The translations under genes were made by a program, and so were the position numbers. 54,165 nt of DNA, taken from the NCBI RefSeq assembly GCF_001644195.2, contig NZ_LWBL02000061.1, forward strand, positions 1 through 54,165, given 5' to 3'. The notes beneath the pieces were generated by a model. The model searched no databases. It was not told where the DNA came from and worked only from the letters and a program-made list of their open reading frames with translations. Of the stretch, positions 27,937 through 38,451 are shown one piece after another; within the stretch, counting starts at the first letter, position 1, and each line of letters starts with the position of its first letter. The DNA is from Bacillus marinisedimentorum. Lineage in GTDB: Bacteria > Bacillota > Bacilli > Bacillales > Bacillaceae_O.

Positions 27937-28497
27937 GTGAAGTTAATCATTGGGCTGGGGAACCCGGGGAGCAAATACGAAAAAACAAGGCACAATGTCG
28001 GATTCCGCGTGATTGATGAATTGTCGGACCGGCTCAATATTCCGCTGGACAAACAAAAATTCAACGGAATATTCGGTTCAGGCATGATAGGATCTGAAAA
28101 GGTGTTTTTGTTGAAACCTTTAACCTATATGAATCTTTCTGGCGAGTCTGTCAGACCGCTTATGGATTATTATAATATCGAGGTGGAAGAAATCGCCGTC
28201 ATTTATGATGACCTGGATCTGCCGGCTGGAAAAATCCGGCTTCGTGCGAAAGGGAGCGGCGGCGGCCATAATGGCATGAAATCGATTATCCAGCATCTTG
28301 GCACGCAGGAATTCAATCGGATCCGAATCGGCATAGACCGCCCTAAAAACGGCATGCCAATCGTAAATTATGTTCTTGGCACATTTACAGAAGAAGAAGC
28401 ACCGCTTGTTGATGAAGCGGTCAGACGCAGTGCTGAGGCTTGTGAAAGCTGGCTCTCGCAGCCATTTACAGAGGTCATGAATACATTCAATAAATGA
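27937..28497 (+). CDS. pth: Peptidyl-tRNA hydrolase (SpoVC)
   Basis: 186 aa (188 in B. subtilis). Frees peptidyl-tRNAs dropped by ribosomes. [21 protein letters not shown] contains the catalytic His20-type residue and Asn; also [23 protein letters not shown] and [12 protein letters not shown] 27937 begins the homology, with AAGAGAGG about 9 nt upstream; upstream in-frame codons run back through the ctc terminator and are not used. A temperature-sensitive allele gave the name spoVC in B. subtilis. Confidence 0.95.
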   Translation: MKLIIGLGNPGSKYEKTRHNVGFRVIDELSDRLNIPLDKQKFNGIFGSGMIGSEKVFLLKPLTYMNLSGESVRPLMDYYNIEVEEIAVIYDDLDLPAGKIRLRAKGSGGGHNGMKSIIQHLGTQEFNRIRIGIDRPKNGMPIVNYVLGTFTEEEAPLVDEAVRRSAEACESWLSQPFTEVMNTFNK

Positions 28498-28667
28498 ATA
28501 CATGGAGCCCGCTTCGGCAATACTAATGCCATGTTTTTAAAAAGGCGTTGTTATATTACTGTTGATTCCCCTGTCACTCGGGGGCGTTTGAGAAAGAAAT
28601 CTCACATCAACAATAAAATGTAACGCAGCCTTGAAAATGGCATAACATTGTCAGGAGGGTCTATTCC

Positions 28668-28898
28668 ATGGCTATCAAATATTTTTGCCGCCACTGCGGG
28701 ACTGCAATCGGGTCCATTGAGCGCCGCGAAGTCAGCAGTGAGCAGCTGGGCTTTGATCATTTATCAAACGACGAAAGGGCAGAGATGATCCGTTATTTGT
28801 CCAACGGTGATGTCCATGTAAATACAATTTGTGAAGATTGCCAGGAAACACTTGAACGAAATCCTGATTATCACCAGTGGCACACTTTTATTCAGTAG
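28668..28898 (+). CDS. fin: Fin (YabK), anti-sigma-F factor
   Basis: 76 aa, as in B. subtilis. Forespore protein that binds RNA polymerase and helps switch from sigma-F to sigma-G. Two CXXC zinc pairs (CRHCGTAIG and CEDCQETL) and the conserved [13 protein letters not shown] end are present. TCAGGAGGG precedes ATG 28668. I could not find a convincing sigma-F promoter in 28498-28667. With CsfB at the left of the window, two forespore sigma-factor controllers are encoded close to the origin. Confidence 0.93.
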   Translation: MAIKYFCRHCGTAIGSIERREVSSEQLGFDHLSNDERAEMIRYLSNGDVHVNTICEDCQETLERNPDYHQWHTFIQ

Positions 28899-28936
28899 TT
28901 TCCATGCAGCCTGCGGATAAGTGGATGAGGATGAAC

Positions 28937-28967
28937 GCTTTGGCTCCTATAGGCCAGAGCATTTTTC
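28937..28967 (+). terminator. Weak terminator after fin
   Basis: GCTTTGGC (28937-28944) pairs with GCCAGAGC (28953-28960) with one G-T, then ATTTTT. Confidence 0.5.
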
Positions 28968-29093
28968 TGTTTCTTAGTTTAATGAAATAATGGATGCCGG
29001 ACCATGCATAAACTTAAAATAGTAAACCCGATGCTGAAGAAGCTTGCCGGAGGCGAACCGGGTTTCAGGGGTAAAGTGGAGGAGGAATCATCT

Positions 29094-32000
29094 TTGAGAG
29101 GATTGCAGCACTATTTTTTAAACAGCAACGATGCCCAGTCCATCGTGGATGGATTTGATGAAGGTCTCAGGGAACAGCTTGCTGCAGGTCTTACCGGAGC
29201 AGCGCGCCCATTATTGCTGGCATCGCTGTATAAGTCAACAAACCGCCCGCAGCTCGTCGTAACGCACAATCTTTTTCAAGCGCAAAAAATATATGACGAC
29301 CTGGCCGAACTGGTTGGGGAAGATGAAGTCTATCTTTATCCGGTGAATGAATTGATCGCTTCAGAAATAGCGGTGGCAAGCCCCGAGCTGAAAGGACAGC
29401 GGATTGAGGCTCTCAATTACTGGGCAGAGCATGAGAAGGGGATTATCATCGCACCGGTTGCCGGACTCAGGCGGATGCTCCCGCCCAAATCGGTCTGGAA
29501 GTACAGCCAGCTTGATTTTACTGTAGGTGAAGAGATCGATGTGGAGGAGTACCTGGCCAAGCTTGTCAACATGGGCTATGAACGAACAGGCATGGTATCC
29601 GCTCCGGGCGAATTCAGTATGAGAGGCGGCATTATTGATGTTTATCCTTTGACAGAAGCCATGCCGCTGCGCATTGAACTTTTCGACACGGAAATAGATT
29701 CAATCCGTTACTTCGACGTGGAAGATCAACGGTCACAGGATAAAACGGAAACAGTCAGAATCGGCCCGGCAACGGAAGTGCTGCTTTACAATGATGAGTT
29801 TGAACGGGGCGCTTCCCGGCTGGAAGAAGAACTTTCGAAAAGCTTGAAAAAAGTGAAAGACGCATCTGTCAAAGAGCAGATGTCCGAAAAGGTCTCTTCT
29901 GAAATCGATCAATTGAAAAACGGGCAGACATTTGAACAGATTTTCAAGTACATGGGACTTTTCTATAAAAAGACTGAAAGTTTACTAGACTATTTACCAG
30001 AAAATGGATTGGTGATGATGGATGAAATCTCACGGATCCATGAAACCTCGTCCACGCTGGATAAAGAGGAAGCGGATTGGCATACATCGCTGCTGCAAAT
30101 CGGCAAAATCGTGTCTGATATCCCATTGTCACACCATCTCGGCGATTTACTGCAGAAAACGGCCAGGCCGCGGTTGTATTTATCATTGTTTTTAAAACAT
30201 GTACCGCATACGAATCCGCAAAATATCATTAATTTCATGTGCCGGTCGATGCAGAACTTCCACGGTCAGATGCATGTACTGAAAGGCGAGCTGGACCGGT
30301 GGAAGCACAGCGGTTATCGTGTTGTTTTTCTTGCCGCGGATGAAAAGCGCGTCGAAAAGCTGCAGTCTGTCCTGGATGATTATGATATTGAGGCGGGTGT
30401 CCTGGACAGGGATGCTGAAGTTCCGGGTGCCGGCCAATTCATTATGGAGGCTGATCTGTCATCGGGATTTGAACTCCCTGGCATAAAACTTGCTGTCATC
30501 ACCGAGGAAGAATTGTTCAAGAAGAAATCCAAAAAGCCGAAGCGGCGGCAAAAGCTGTCCAATGCCGAGCGCATCAAAAGTTATTCAGAGCTTAAGGTCG
30601 GCGATTACGTCGTACATGTCAACCATGGCATCGGTAAATATCTTGGCATAGAAACGCTTGAAATCAACGGCATCCATAAGGATTATCTTCATGTGAAATA
30701 CTCCGGCAATGATAAGCTCTATGTGCCGGTCGAACAAATCGACCAGGTCCAGAAGTATGTCGGTTCGGAAGGGAAAGAGCCGAAAGTATACAAACTCGGC
30801 GGAACGGAATGGAAAAAGGTGAAAAGCCGCGTCCAATCATCTGTGCAGGATATTGCCGATGATCTCATTAAACTGTATGCGGAACGGGAATCGACGCCAG
30901 GTTATCCGTACAGTGAAGATACGGAAGAACAGCGCCAGTTCGAATCCGCTTTTCCTTACCAGGAAACGGAGGACCAGCTCAGGACGATCCAGGAAATCAA
31001 AGAAGACATGGAAAAGGCCAGGCCGATGGACCGGCTCCTTTGCGGTGATGTCGGTTATGGAAAAACAGAGGTTGCCATCCGGGCCGCATTCAAGGCGATT
31101 ATGGAGGGGAAACAGGTTGCTTTCCTGGTGCCGACTACAATCCTGGCACAGCAGCATTTTGAGACAATCAGTGAACGGTTCCAGGATCATGCAATCAATA
31201 TCGGCATGCTCAGCCGGTTCCGCACAAGGAAACAGCAGAATGAAACGATCAAAGGCCTCAAGGCAGGCACTGTCGATATCGTCATAGGGACACACCGCTT
31301 GCTGTCAAAAGACCTGAAATTCAGGGATCTGGGCCTGCTCATCATTGATGAAGAGCAGCGCTTCGGTGTGACCCATAAGGAAAAAATCAAGCAAATGCGC
31401 GCAAATGTAGATGTGCTGACCCTTACAGCCACGCCGATTCCAAGGACGCTTCACATGTCGATGCTCGGAGTGCGCGACCTTTCCGTCATTGAAACCCCGC
31501 CGGAAAATCGTTTTCCGGTCCAGACGTATGTGGTCGAATATAACGGCGCCCTTGTAAGAGAAGCAATCGAACGGGAATTGGGCCGCGGCGGGCAGGTATA
31601 TTTTCTATATAACCGGGTGGAGGACATCGAGAGAAAGGCGGAAGAAATTTCGATGCTTGTGCCGGATGCCCGTGTAACCTTCGCACACGGGAAAATGAAT
31701 GAAACCGAGCTCGAAGCGGTAATGATCGACTTTCTGGAAGGCCATTATGATGTTCTTGTCAGCACAACAATCATCGAAACCGGCGTTGATATCCCGAACG
31801 TCAATACGCTCATTGTCAATAATGCCGATAAGATGGGATTATCTCAGCTTTACCAGCTGCGCGGCCGTGTCGGCAGGTCAAACCGGGTCGCTTACGCTTA
31901 TTTCACCTACCAGCGTGATAAGGTACTCAATGAAGTGGCGGAAAAGCGCCTGCAATCGATAAAAGAATTCACTGAGCTTGGTTCCGGTTTCAAAATCGCA

Positions 32001-32633
32001 ATGCGCGACCTATCCATCCGCGGAGCCGGGAACATACTTGGAGCCGAACAACACGGATTCATCGATTCGGTCGGATTTGACCTGTATTCCCAGATGCTTC
32101 AAGAAGCGATCGAGGAGCGGAAAACCGGACCATCAGATAAACCGGCTGAAAAACCGATTGACGTTGATATGAACCTGGAGCTGGACGCTTACATCCCTGA
32201 AGAATACATTAAGGATGAACAGCAAAAAATTGATATGTATAAACGTTTCCGTAATGCGGACACCGTCGAGGATGTCGAGGACCTGCAGGAGGAAATGGTC
32301 GACCGGTTCGGTGACTATCCAGAGGAAGTCGGCTATCTCTTTTACATTACGAAGTTCCGTCTCTTGATGAGAAAAGAACGGGTGGAACTCCTGGCCAGAA
32401 AAAAACACGAAATTGAGCTGAGAATATCTGAAGAAGCGAGTGACAATATCGACGGGGCCAAACTGTTTGAAATGGCCAATGACATGGGCAATCATGTCAG
32501 GCTTGGAACGGAAGGCAAGAAGCTGAAGGTGATCATCAGCACCCGGAAAATGGAGCTTAAAGATCAGCTGTCGCAAATCGAGCATGTTTTAAGACAGCTG
32601 GACGAGGTGAAAAGGGAAAAAGTCGGTTCGTGA
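29094..32633 (+). CDS. mfd: Mfd, transcription-repair coupling factor
   Basis: 1179 aa (1177 in B. subtilis). Removes stalled RNA polymerase and recruits UvrA. N-terminal UvrB-like homology modules; the RNA-polymerase-interacting CarD-like domain ([20 protein letters not shown], about residue 500); superfamily-2 translocase motifs [11 protein letters not shown] near 652 and [10 protein letters not shown] near 751, TATPIPRTL and [10 protein letters not shown]-terminal TRCF domain. Start TTG 29094 is chosen because GGAGGAGG lies just upstream and the length then matches; ATG 29004 has no ribosome site. Confidence 0.96.
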   Translation: MRGLQHYFLNSNDAQSIVDGFDEGLREQLAAGLTGAARPLLLASLYKSTNRPQLVVTHNLFQAQKIYDDLAELVGEDEVYLYPVNELIASEIAVASPELKGQRIEALNYWAEHEKGIIIAPVAGLRRMLPPKSVWKYSQLDFTVGEEIDVEEYLAKLVNMGYERTGMVSAPGEFSMRGGIIDVYPLTEAMPLRIELFDTEIDSIRYFDVEDQRSQDKTETVRIGPATEVLLYNDEFERGASRLEEELSKSLKKVKDASVKEQMSEKVSSEIDQLKNGQTFEQIFKYMGLFYKKTESLLDYLPENGLVMMDEISRIHETSSTLDKEEADWHTSLLQIGKIVSDIPLSHHLGDLLQKTARPRLYLSLFLKHVPHTNPQNIINFMCRSMQNFHGQMHVLKGELDRWKHSGYRVVFLAADEKRVEKLQSVLDDYDIEAGVLDRDAEVPGAGQFIMEADLSSGFELPGIKLAVITEEELFKKKSKKPKRRQKLSNAERIKSYSELKVGDYVVHVNHGIGKYLGIETLEINGIHKDYLHVKYSGNDKLYVPVEQIDQVQKYVGSEGKEPKVYKLGGTEWKKVKSRVQSSVQDIADDLIKLYAERESTPGYPYSEDTEEQRQFESAFPYQETEDQLRTIQEIKEDMEKARPMDRLLCGDVGYGKTEVAIRAAFKAIMEGKQVAFLVPTTILAQQHFETISERFQDHAINIGMLSRFRTRKQQNETIKGLKAGTVDIVIGTHRLLSKDLKFRDLGLLIIDEEQRFGVTHKEKIKQMRANVDVLTLTATPIPRTLHMSMLGVRDLSVIETPPENRFPVQTYVVEYNGALVREAIERELGRGGQVYFLYNRVEDIERKAEEISMLVPDARVTFAHGKMNETELEAVMIDFLEGHYDVLVSTTIIETGVDIPNVNTLIVNNADKMGLSQLYQLRGRVGRSNRVAYAYFTYQRDKVLNEVAEKRLQSIKEFTELGSGFKIAMRDLSIRGAGNILGAEQHGFIDSVGFDLYSQMLQEAIEERKTGPSDKPAEKPIDVDMNLELDAYIPEEYIKDEQQKIDMYKRFRNADTVEDVEDLQEEMVDRFGDYPEEVGYLFYITKFRLLMRKERVELLARKKHEIELRISEEASDNIDGAKLFEMANDMGNHVRLGTEGKKLKVIISTRKMELKDQLSQIEHVLRQLDEVKREKVGS

Positions 32634-32693
32634 ACAGCTGAATCCTGATATGGTGCTTTCTTCTTGCTGTCTTAGTTAAAATTTGCCTCTCTA

Positions 32694-32723
32694 TGAATAG
32701 AACATAAAACGTGTAAGATACTA
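32694..32723 (+). promoter_or_regulatory. Sigma-G-type promoter of spoVT
   Basis: TGAATA (32694-32699), 17 bp, GATACTA (32717-32723), one base from the sigma-G -10 CATACTA. spoVT is a sigma-G gene in B. subtilis. Confidence 0.75.
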
Positions 32724-32818
32724 TAGGCAAGAAAAATGGTGATTTCTTCATTTGAAGGACAAGTTCAGCCCAATCACCAAAAATTACACAATGAGATGAA
32801 AGTGAGGCAGCTAAGAAT

Positions 32819-33358
32819 ATGAAAGCAACAGGAATAGTTCGTCGAATTGATGATTTAGGCAGGGTTGTCATTCCGAAAGAAATTCGCAGAACGCTTCGGA
32901 TTCGTGAAGGTGACCCGCTCGAGATTTACGTGGACCGTGACGGGGAGGTCATCTTGAAAAAATATTCTCCAATCAGTGAGTTGAGCGACTTCGCCAGAGA
33001 GTATGCAGATGCACTCTATGACAGCCTCGGCCATACCGTGCTCATTTCCGACCGCGATACCTTCATATCAGTATCGGGAGGATCAAAAAAGGAATTCCTG
33101 AACCGTGCAATCGGGCCGACAGTTGAAAAAGCGATGGAAAGCCGTGCTCCCCAGTTCGAAACATCTGAAAAGGAAATTGAATTAATAGACGGCATTGAAG
33201 AATCAATTGCTTCCTTTGTTCTTCAGCCCATCATTGCCAACGGAGATCCGATCGGCGCTGTTGTCATTTTTACAAGAGGGGACAAACCGCTCGGTGAAGT
33301 TGAACAAAAATCAGCCCAAACAGGTGCAGCATTTTTAGCACGCCAAATGGAACAATAG
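32819..33358 (+). CDS. spoVT: SpoVT, forespore transcription regulator
   Basis: 179 aa. Tunes sigma-G-dependent genes in the forespore. N-terminal AbrB-like domain (MKATGIVRRIDDLGRVVIP, LRIREGDPLEIYVD; residues 1-50), paralogous to AbrB at 11444, followed by a GAF domain (about 55-178, HTVLISDRDTFISVSGG) that tetramerises. ATG 32819; GTGAGGCAG is about 9-15 nt upstream, a weak ribosome site. A strong terminator follows at 33445. Confidence 0.96.
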   Translation: MKATGIVRRIDDLGRVVIPKEIRRTLRIREGDPLEIYVDRDGEVILKKYSPISELSDFAREYADALYDSLGHTVLISDRDTFISVSGGSKKEFLNRAIGPTVEKAMESRAPQFETSEKEIELIDGIEESIASFVLQPIIANGDPIGAVVIFTRGDKPLGEVEQKSAQTGAAFLARQMEQ

Positions 33359-33444
33359 GGATGCGGCAGAGCGCAGTTCGCACTCCGAGCCTGCAATAGA
33401 ACCTCGCAAGGCACCTGCTGCAGCCAACAGAATGATTGGAAACG

Positions 33445-33472
33445 AAAAAGGAGACGTGATGTCTCCTTTTTT
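33445..33472 (+). terminator. Terminator after spoVT
   Basis: AAAAAGGAGAC, loop GTGAT, GTCTCCTTTTTT; could work in both directions. Confidence 0.92.
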
Positions 33473-33507
33473 CCGTTTTCAAAAAGGCACTCATTTTTCC
33501 GCCGGAT

Positions 33508-33527
33508 TGCCTGGGAATTCCCAGGCA
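33508..33527. repeat. Palindrome of the GCCAGGCA family, locus 4
   Basis: Perfect 20-bp palindrome TGCCTGGGAA joined to TTCCCAGGCA, a variant of the family with one paired change in each arm. Confidence 0.75.
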
Positions 33528-33608
33528 CCGAAAACATCGATAAAGGCAGCGGAAATACACGGAAACAAGAGGAAGCGGGCGGGTCCATCCGAAGAAAAGA
33601 GGGCATTA

Positions 33609-33617
33609 TGGTATAAT
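33609..33617 (+). promoter_or_regulatory. Extended -10 promoter of yabM operon
   Basis: TGGTATAAT, a perfect TGN-TATAAT; no convincing -35. Confidence 0.45.
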
Positions 33618-33653
33618 ACTTCCTGCAAGTACTGGCTGAGGAGGAAAAAATAG

Positions 33654-35294
33654 TTGAATCCTGATCAAAAACTCCGGCAGCGTACCGGCATTTGGCGGGG
33701 AGCCGCCATATTAACGGCAGCAGGGCTGCTGGCGAAAATCTTAAGTGCTGCCTATCGAATTCCTTACCAGAATATTACCGGTGATATCGGTTTTTATATT
33801 TACCAGCAGGTTTATCCGCTATATGGTATAGCGCTTGCGTTTGCCCTTTACGGGTTCCCGGCTGTGCTTTCCAAATTGGTGGCGGAAGAAAATGAAAAAA
33901 CAGGCGGGGAAGGGCTCCCGGGCCTTATAATCCGTGCCTTTGCTTTCCTATTCGGCTTCGGAATGCTGCTTTTTGTAGCCTTGTATGCAGGGGCAGGTCC
34001 GCTTGCCCGCTGGATGGGCGACCCGCAGTTGGAGCTTCCGGTCAGAACCGTCGCATTTGCATTTTTCTTCATGCCGTTTCTGGCGGTCTACCGCGGCTAT
34101 TACCAGGGACATGGCAACATGGTTCCGACAGCCGTTTCACAAGTAACCGAACAGGCGGTCAGAGTGTCTACGATTTTACTGTTTGCTTACCTGCTGATCA
34201 GTAGCGGATACGGAGTCTACATAGCGGGTGCCGGGGCTGTATTCGGGTCTGTGACCGGCGGGTTTGCGGCACTGCTTTTTTTAATCCTGTTCAGGCTTAA
34301 AAAAGGGAAGCAGCCGCTGTTAATAATGAGCAGTGCCAGGCTGCGGAAGAAACCGGCGGAAAAGAAGGCATATCTTCTGAAAGGCCTGCTATTAAACGGC
34401 CTGCTGCTGAGCATGAGTCACTTGCTGCTTGTCCTCCTCCAGTTTGCCGACTCCATGACACTTGTAAAAGGCCTGCTTTATGCAGGAGTGGACGGTCTTA
34501 CGGCAAAGGAAATGAAAGGGGTATATGACAGGGGGTTCCCGCTGATCCAGCTCGCGACCGTATTTGCGACCTCATTGTCGCTGGCGCTTGTTCCGTTTGT
34601 ATCATCGGCAAGCGCGAAGGGCAAGATGGGGGAGGTGAAGGAAAAGACGGAACTGGCACTGAGGGTCGGGCTTATGATAGGTGCAGGTGCAGCAGCGGGA
34701 TTATGGCTTATCCTGGAACCTGTCAACATCATGCTTTTTGAAAACAATGCCGGCGAGATGACATTGAAAATGTTGAGCCTGGCAATCATCTTCAGCACTG
34801 CCGCCATAACGCTTTCTTCCGTCCTGCAGGGACTTGGCCATTTTTATATTCCTGCAGCTAGTGCCGCCGCCGGTTTCCTTATTAAGTGGGCGGGAAACAT
34901 GATTTTCGTCCCGCGTTTCGGAACAGAGGGGGCAGCTGCAGCCACGGTCATCGCTTTTTTACTGATTGCTTTCATAAATGCTGTTTTTATCATTATCTTT
35001 TTAAAAAGCAGGCTGGTTGCCCCTGCTTCCCTTCTGAAAATTTCAGGTGCTGTTGCCGGGATGGCAGCTGTGCTGGCAATACTGAATGGAATGTTCGGGT
35101 ATCTTGATATAATAACAGCAGCGGGAAGGGCAGGAGCGGCAGTGCAGGCCCTTTTTGAAACAGCTGCCGGGGGTCTCGTGTTTCTATTGATCATCATGCG
35201 CATCGGGCTTTTTTCTGAGGAAGAGCTTGAACTTCTGCCGGGAGGCGGCAGGCTGGCTGCTATCCATCAAAATATGCAAAGGTGGGGGAAATAA
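33654..35294 (+). CDS. yabM: YabM, MOP-superfamily polysaccharide/lipid-linked flippase (SpoVB-like)
   Basis: 546 aa (532 in B. subtilis). Integral membrane protein with about 12-14 hydrophobic helices; the family includes SpoVB, MurJ and YtgP-type lipid-linked sugar transporters. GAAILTAAGLLAKILSAAYRIPYQNITGDIG at the N-terminus is typical, with the Arg-Ile-Pro-Tyr-Gln box after the first helix. The substrate is unknown. TTG 33654 follows GAGGAGG. Its stop overlaps the start of mazG (TAATG). Confidence 0.9.
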   Translation: MNPDQKLRQRTGIWRGAAILTAAGLLAKILSAAYRIPYQNITGDIGFYIYQQVYPLYGIALAFALYGFPAVLSKLVAEENEKTGGEGLPGLIIRAFAFLFGFGMLLFVALYAGAGPLARWMGDPQLELPVRTVAFAFFFMPFLAVYRGYYQGHGNMVPTAVSQVTEQAVRVSTILLFAYLLISSGYGVYIAGAGAVFGSVTGGFAALLFLILFRLKKGKQPLLIMSSARLRKKPAEKKAYLLKGLLLNGLLLSMSHLLLVLLQFADSMTLVKGLLYAGVDGLTAKEMKGVYDRGFPLIQLATVFATSLSLALVPFVSSASAKGKMGEVKEKTELALRVGLMIGAGAAAGLWLILEPVNIMLFENNAGEMTLKMLSLAIIFSTAAITLSSVLQGLGHFYIPAASAAAGFLIKWAGNMIFVPRFGTEGAAAATVIAFLLIAFINAVFIIIFLKSRLVAPASLLKISGAVAGMAAVLAILNGMFGYLDIITAAGRAGAAVQALFETAAGGLVFLLIIMRIGLFSEEELELLPGGGRLAAIHQNMQRWGK

Positions 35295-36757
35295 TGGCAC
35301 GCACGATAACAGTTGCCGGTCTTGGAGCCGGCGACGCTGACCAAATGACCGTAGGGGTCTACAGACTGCTGACAGGTTCAGAGCACTTATTTTTACGGAC
35401 GAAGGAGCATCCTGCTGTTCAGGTGCTTGAGCAGGAAAACGTTTCGTTTGTTTCCTTTGATGAAATCTATGAACAAAATAGCGGGTTTGAGGACGTGTAC
35501 CGGGAAATAACGGACCGTCTTTTTGCTGTGGCAGAAAAAAAGGATGTCGTCTATGCTGTACCCGGCCATCCGCTTGTTGCCGAAAAAACTGTCCAAATGC
35601 TGCTGGAGGAAGCCGGGGAAAGAGAGATCCGGGTCCGCATTTCGGGCGGACAAAGCTTTCTTGATCCAATGTTCGCCGCACTCGGGGTCGATCCGGTTGA
35701 GGGATTCCAGCTTCTGGATGCCACTGATTTTAGGACGCACTTCATCCAGATGGAACAGCACGTGATCATTACGCAGGTATATGATGCTTTTACCGCTTCC
35801 GAAGTGAAATTAGGCCTGATGGAAAAGTATCCGGATGACTACGAAATCGTGCTGGTTACCGCTGCTGGAAGCAGCAGCGAACGGATCAAACGTCTTCCGC
35901 TGTTCGAACTCGACCGGGAAGCGGTGGTCGATAACCTGACAAGCGTTTACGTTCCGCCAGTGCGGGAAGAAACTCTCCTTTACGGCGAGTTTTCCAAGCT
36001 CCGTGAAGTGATTGCCGCTTTGAGGGGTCCTGATGGCTGCCCATGGGATAAAAAACAAACCCATGAATCGCTGAAAAAGTATCTCGTCGAAGAAACATAT
36101 GAGGTTCTTGAAGCGATTGACGAAGAGGATGATGACCTTCTTGCCGATGAATTGGGAGATGTACTACTGCAGGTGATGCTGCATGCCCAGATTGGAGAAG
36201 ATGAAGGCTGGTTCTCGATCCGTGATGTCATTTTGGCACTCAACTCAAAAATGATCCGCCGCCATCCGCACGTTTTCGGGGAAGCCACCGCTGAAAATGC
36301 CGAGGAAGTCGTAGAGAATTGGGAAGCAATTAAAAAGGAAGAAAAAGGGGAGAGTCCCCGCGAATCCCTGCTTGACGGCATTCCAAAGGGCCTGCCGGGA
36401 TTGTACCGGGCTTATGAACTGCAGAAAAAAGCGGCAAAAGTCGGATTTGACTGGGACACATCAGCTCCTGTCTGGGAAAAGGTCAGCGAGGAAACCGAGG
36501 AATTCCGTGCGGAAATCCAGGCTGGGAACAGCCGGGAAGCGAAAAAAGAGTTCGGCGACCTATTGTTTGCCCTGGTGAATCTTGCCAGGTATTATAAAAT
36601 TGATCCGGAAGATGCATTGCGCATGACGAATGAGAAGTTTAGGCGGCGGTTCCGTTTCATTGAAGAATCGGCAGCTGAAGAGGGTAAAGACCTTGCAGAC
36701 ATGTCCCTGGATGAAATGGATGAATACTGGAATAAAGCAAAATCACAAGGGTATTAA
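35294..36757 (+). CDS. mazG: YabN, tetrapyrrole methylase-like / MazG NTP pyrophosphohydrolase fusion
   Basis: 487 aa (489 in B. subtilis YabN). N-terminal SAM-methylase fold (residues 1-215: ITVAGLGAGDADQMTVGVY, YAVPGHPLVAEKTV, ISGGQSFLDPMF) of uncertain activity, fused to a MazG domain pair (about 225-480: GCPWDKKQTHESLKKYLVEE, TYEVLEAIDEED, ADELGDVLLQVMLHAQ) with the metal-binding EExxE and ExxD helices. MazG hydrolyses non-canonical or excess NTPs. ATG 35294 shares a base with the yabM stop and has GGTGGGGG upstream. Confidence 0.95.
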   Translation: MARTITVAGLGAGDADQMTVGVYRLLTGSEHLFLRTKEHPAVQVLEQENVSFVSFDEIYEQNSGFEDVYREITDRLFAVAEKKDVVYAVPGHPLVAEKTVQMLLEEAGEREIRVRISGGQSFLDPMFAALGVDPVEGFQLLDATDFRTHFIQMEQHVIITQVYDAFTASEVKLGLMEKYPDDYEIVLVTAAGSSSERIKRLPLFELDREAVVDNLTSVYVPPVREETLLYGEFSKLREVIAALRGPDGCPWDKKQTHESLKKYLVEETYEVLEAIDEEDDDLLADELGDVLLQVMLHAQIGEDEGWFSIRDVILALNSKMIRRHPHVFGEATAENAEEVVENWEAIKKEEKGESPRESLLDGIPKGLPGLYRAYELQKKAAKVGFDWDTSAPVWEKVSEETEEFRAEIQAGNSREAKKEFGDLLFALVNLARYYKIDPEDALRMTNEKFRRRFRFIEESAAEEGKDLADMSLDEMDEYWNKAKSQGY

Positions 36758-36790
36758 GAAAATTTTCATAAAAGAAAGAAGTGGTGAAAC

Positions 36791-37066
36791 ATGCGGCTTG
36801 ATAAGTTTTTGAAAGTATCCCGCCTCATAAAAAGACGGACGCTTGCCAAAGAGGTGGCTGACCAGGGCCGGATTACAATAAACGGCCAGAAGGGAAAGGC
36901 AAGTGCCGATGTGAAAGTCGGCGATGAACTGGCAATCAAGTTCGGGCAAAAGACGGTGACCGTGAAAGTCGAAAGCCTGCGTGAAACGACAAAGAAAGAT
37001 GAAGCGTCACAGCTGTATACCGTCCTGAAAGAAGAACGGAATGAACAGGAAAGGCCTGAATCATAG
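36791..37066 (+). CDS. rqcP: RqcP (YabO), S4-domain ribosome quality-control factor
   Basis: 91 aa. An almost minimal S4 RNA-binding domain: MRLDKFLKVSRLIKRRTLAK, DQGRITINGQKGKASADVKVGDEL. RqcP binds 50S-peptidyl-tRNA and works with RqcH to add alanine tails to stalled chains; older name Hsp15-like HslR. Pth in the same window acts on related substrates. ATG 36791 has AAGTGGTG upstream. A strong terminator follows. Confidence 0.93.
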   Translation: MRLDKFLKVSRLIKRRTLAKEVADQGRITINGQKGKASADVKVGDELAIKFGQKTVTVKVESLRETTKKDEASQLYTVLKEERNEQERPES

Positions 37067-37145
37067 GTAAGGATTCAGTTTTAAACTACAAACTATTATC
37101 ACGGTGTTTAAATCCGCTAATCAAATAACAATCAAATCACACGGA

Positions 37146-37183
37146 AAAACGGCCAGAGTCTTTGAACTGCTGGCCGTTTTTTT
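37146..37183 (+). terminator. Terminator after rqcP
   Basis: AACGGCCAG (37148-37156) pairs with CTGGCCGTT (37170-37178), then T's. Confidence 0.93.
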
Positions 37184-37260
37184 AGGCTCCATTCCATAAA
37201 AGCATCCATTAGGGTGATAATCTCAATTCCTATATCCAAAAGAGGTGGGAAAAAAGCAAG

Positions 37261-37344
37261 ATGTATTTTGGTTTACGGAAAGTTCTGCAGTATTTCCCGC
37301 TTCTCCTCATTTTCATTACAATTACATTTCACCCATTACAATAG
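37261..37344 (+). CDS. Possible 27-residue hydrophobic peptide
   Basis: ATG at 37261, stop TAG at 37342-37344. The peptide has a basic start (MYFGLRKVLQYF) and a hydrophobic run (PLLLIFITITF), like a one-helix membrane peptide. AGAGGTGGG lies 11 nt upstream, longer than ideal. A GATAAT at 37216-37221 is a possible -10. Nothing comparable is known to me between rqcP and yabP. It may be chance; the rest of 37184-37542 shows no other gene. Confidence 0.25.
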   Translation: MYFGLRKVLQYFPLLLIFITITFHPLQ

Positions 37345-37542
37345 GTTTAAATAAGGCGCGTCTGGCACTAACGGACCTTTTCGCTTTCCGAATTGTTTAC
37401 TATTATTTTCAATATAACCCATTTCGTTATAAATAAGCGGCCTGTACGTGCCGATAATAAAATTGAAGACTTGCCGGCGGATAGCTTGTTCTATTCTCCA
37501 CCCCCTTTTCATAAAAATAACATTGAGAAGAGGGGGATGATT

Positions 37543-37848
37543 ATGGACCGTTACTATGACACTAATACGGTGTACAATCCGAAAACACAGGATCATGATG
37601 TGGTCATGCGCGGACGAAAGACACTCGAAATAACCGGCGTCAAACAAGTCGAAAGCTTTGATAATGAAGAATTCCTGTTGGAAACTGTCATGGGCTTCCT
37701 GTCCATCCGCGGTGCGAACCTGCAAATGAAAAACCTTGATGTCGACAAAGGGATCGTCTCGATAAAAGGCCGGATTTATGATATGGCCTACCTGGATGAA
37801 CAAAATGCGGAGAAAGCTAAAGGATTCTTTAGCAAGCTTTTTAAATGA
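37543..37848 (+). CDS. yabP: YabP, spore-coat assembly/sporulation protein
   Basis: 101 aa (100 in B. subtilis). Mother-cell sporulation protein of the YabP/YqfC family. MRGRKTLEITGVKQVESFDN, FLLETVMGFLSIRG and KGFFSKLFK are conserved. ATG 37543 is chosen over ATG 37537 because GAGGGGG ends just before 37537. In B. subtilis yabP-yabQ is read from a sigma-E promoter; I see only poor candidates near 37409-37434. Overlaps yabQ by ATGA. Confidence 0.93.
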   Translation: MDRYYDTNTVYNPKTQDHDVVMRGRKTLEITGVKQVESFDNEEFLLETVMGFLSIRGANLQMKNLDVDKGIVSIKGRIYDMAYLDEQNAEKAKGFFSKLFK

Positions 37849-38435
37849 GCCTTTCCATTCAATTTTCTACCATGTTTGCCATGGTTCTGACCGGGGTATG
37901 GATAGGTGCGGGTTTTGATACATTCAACCGTTTTTTGCAGCGGAGCAAACGCAAGCGCTGGTTTGTTTTTTGCAACGATATATTATTCTGGGTCGTCCAG
38001 GCCCTCATTGTATTTTTTGTGCTTTTTACAGTAAATGAAGGGGAGCTCAGATTTTACATCTTTGCTGCTCTTCTTTGTGGTTATGCTGCCTATCAGTCAC
38101 TGATGAAACAGCTTTATACAAATGTGTTGGAACGGATGATTTCGCTGGGCAGGCGTATCATTTCGATTCTCATCACCCTGTTTACCGTTTTAGTGGCCAG
38201 GCCCGTGCAATGGCTCACACAGGCGGCTGTCGCCATTTCTCTATTTTTCCTTCATTTTGTCGGAGCTGTTTTGTTGTTTTTGCTGAAAGTGATCGTAACA
38301 CCGCTGAATTGGTCGAAAGTCCTGTTATGGCGGCTTGTCCCTGTAAAAATAAAGAAATTTATCCATACTAAAGCAGGAAACGCTAATAAAATAAAGAATA
38401 GGTTAAAAATAATATTAGGCAAGTTTCGAAGATAG
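37845..38435 (+). CDS. yabQ: YabQ, sporulation membrane protein for cortex formation
   Basis: 196 aa. Four to five hydrophobic helices, starting with an N-terminal one (FSTMFAMVLTGVWIGAGFDT), then two around residues 45-80 and two around 105-165, with a basic C-terminal tail (KAGNANKIKNRLKII). In B. subtilis YabQ sits in the outer forespore membrane and is needed for cortex. It starts within the yabP stop codon region (ATGA), so the two are co-translated. Confidence 0.92.
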   Translation: MSLSIQFSTMFAMVLTGVWIGAGFDTFNRFLQRSKRKRWFVFCNDILFWVVQALIVFFVLFTVNEGELRFYIFAALLCGYAAYQSLMKQLYTNVLERMISLGRRIISILITLFTVLVARPVQWLTQAAVAISLFFLHFVGAVLLFLLKVIVTPLNWSKVLLWRLVPVKIKKFIHTKAGNANKIKNRLKIILGKFRR

Positions 38436-38451
38436 GAGGACATGAGATCCC

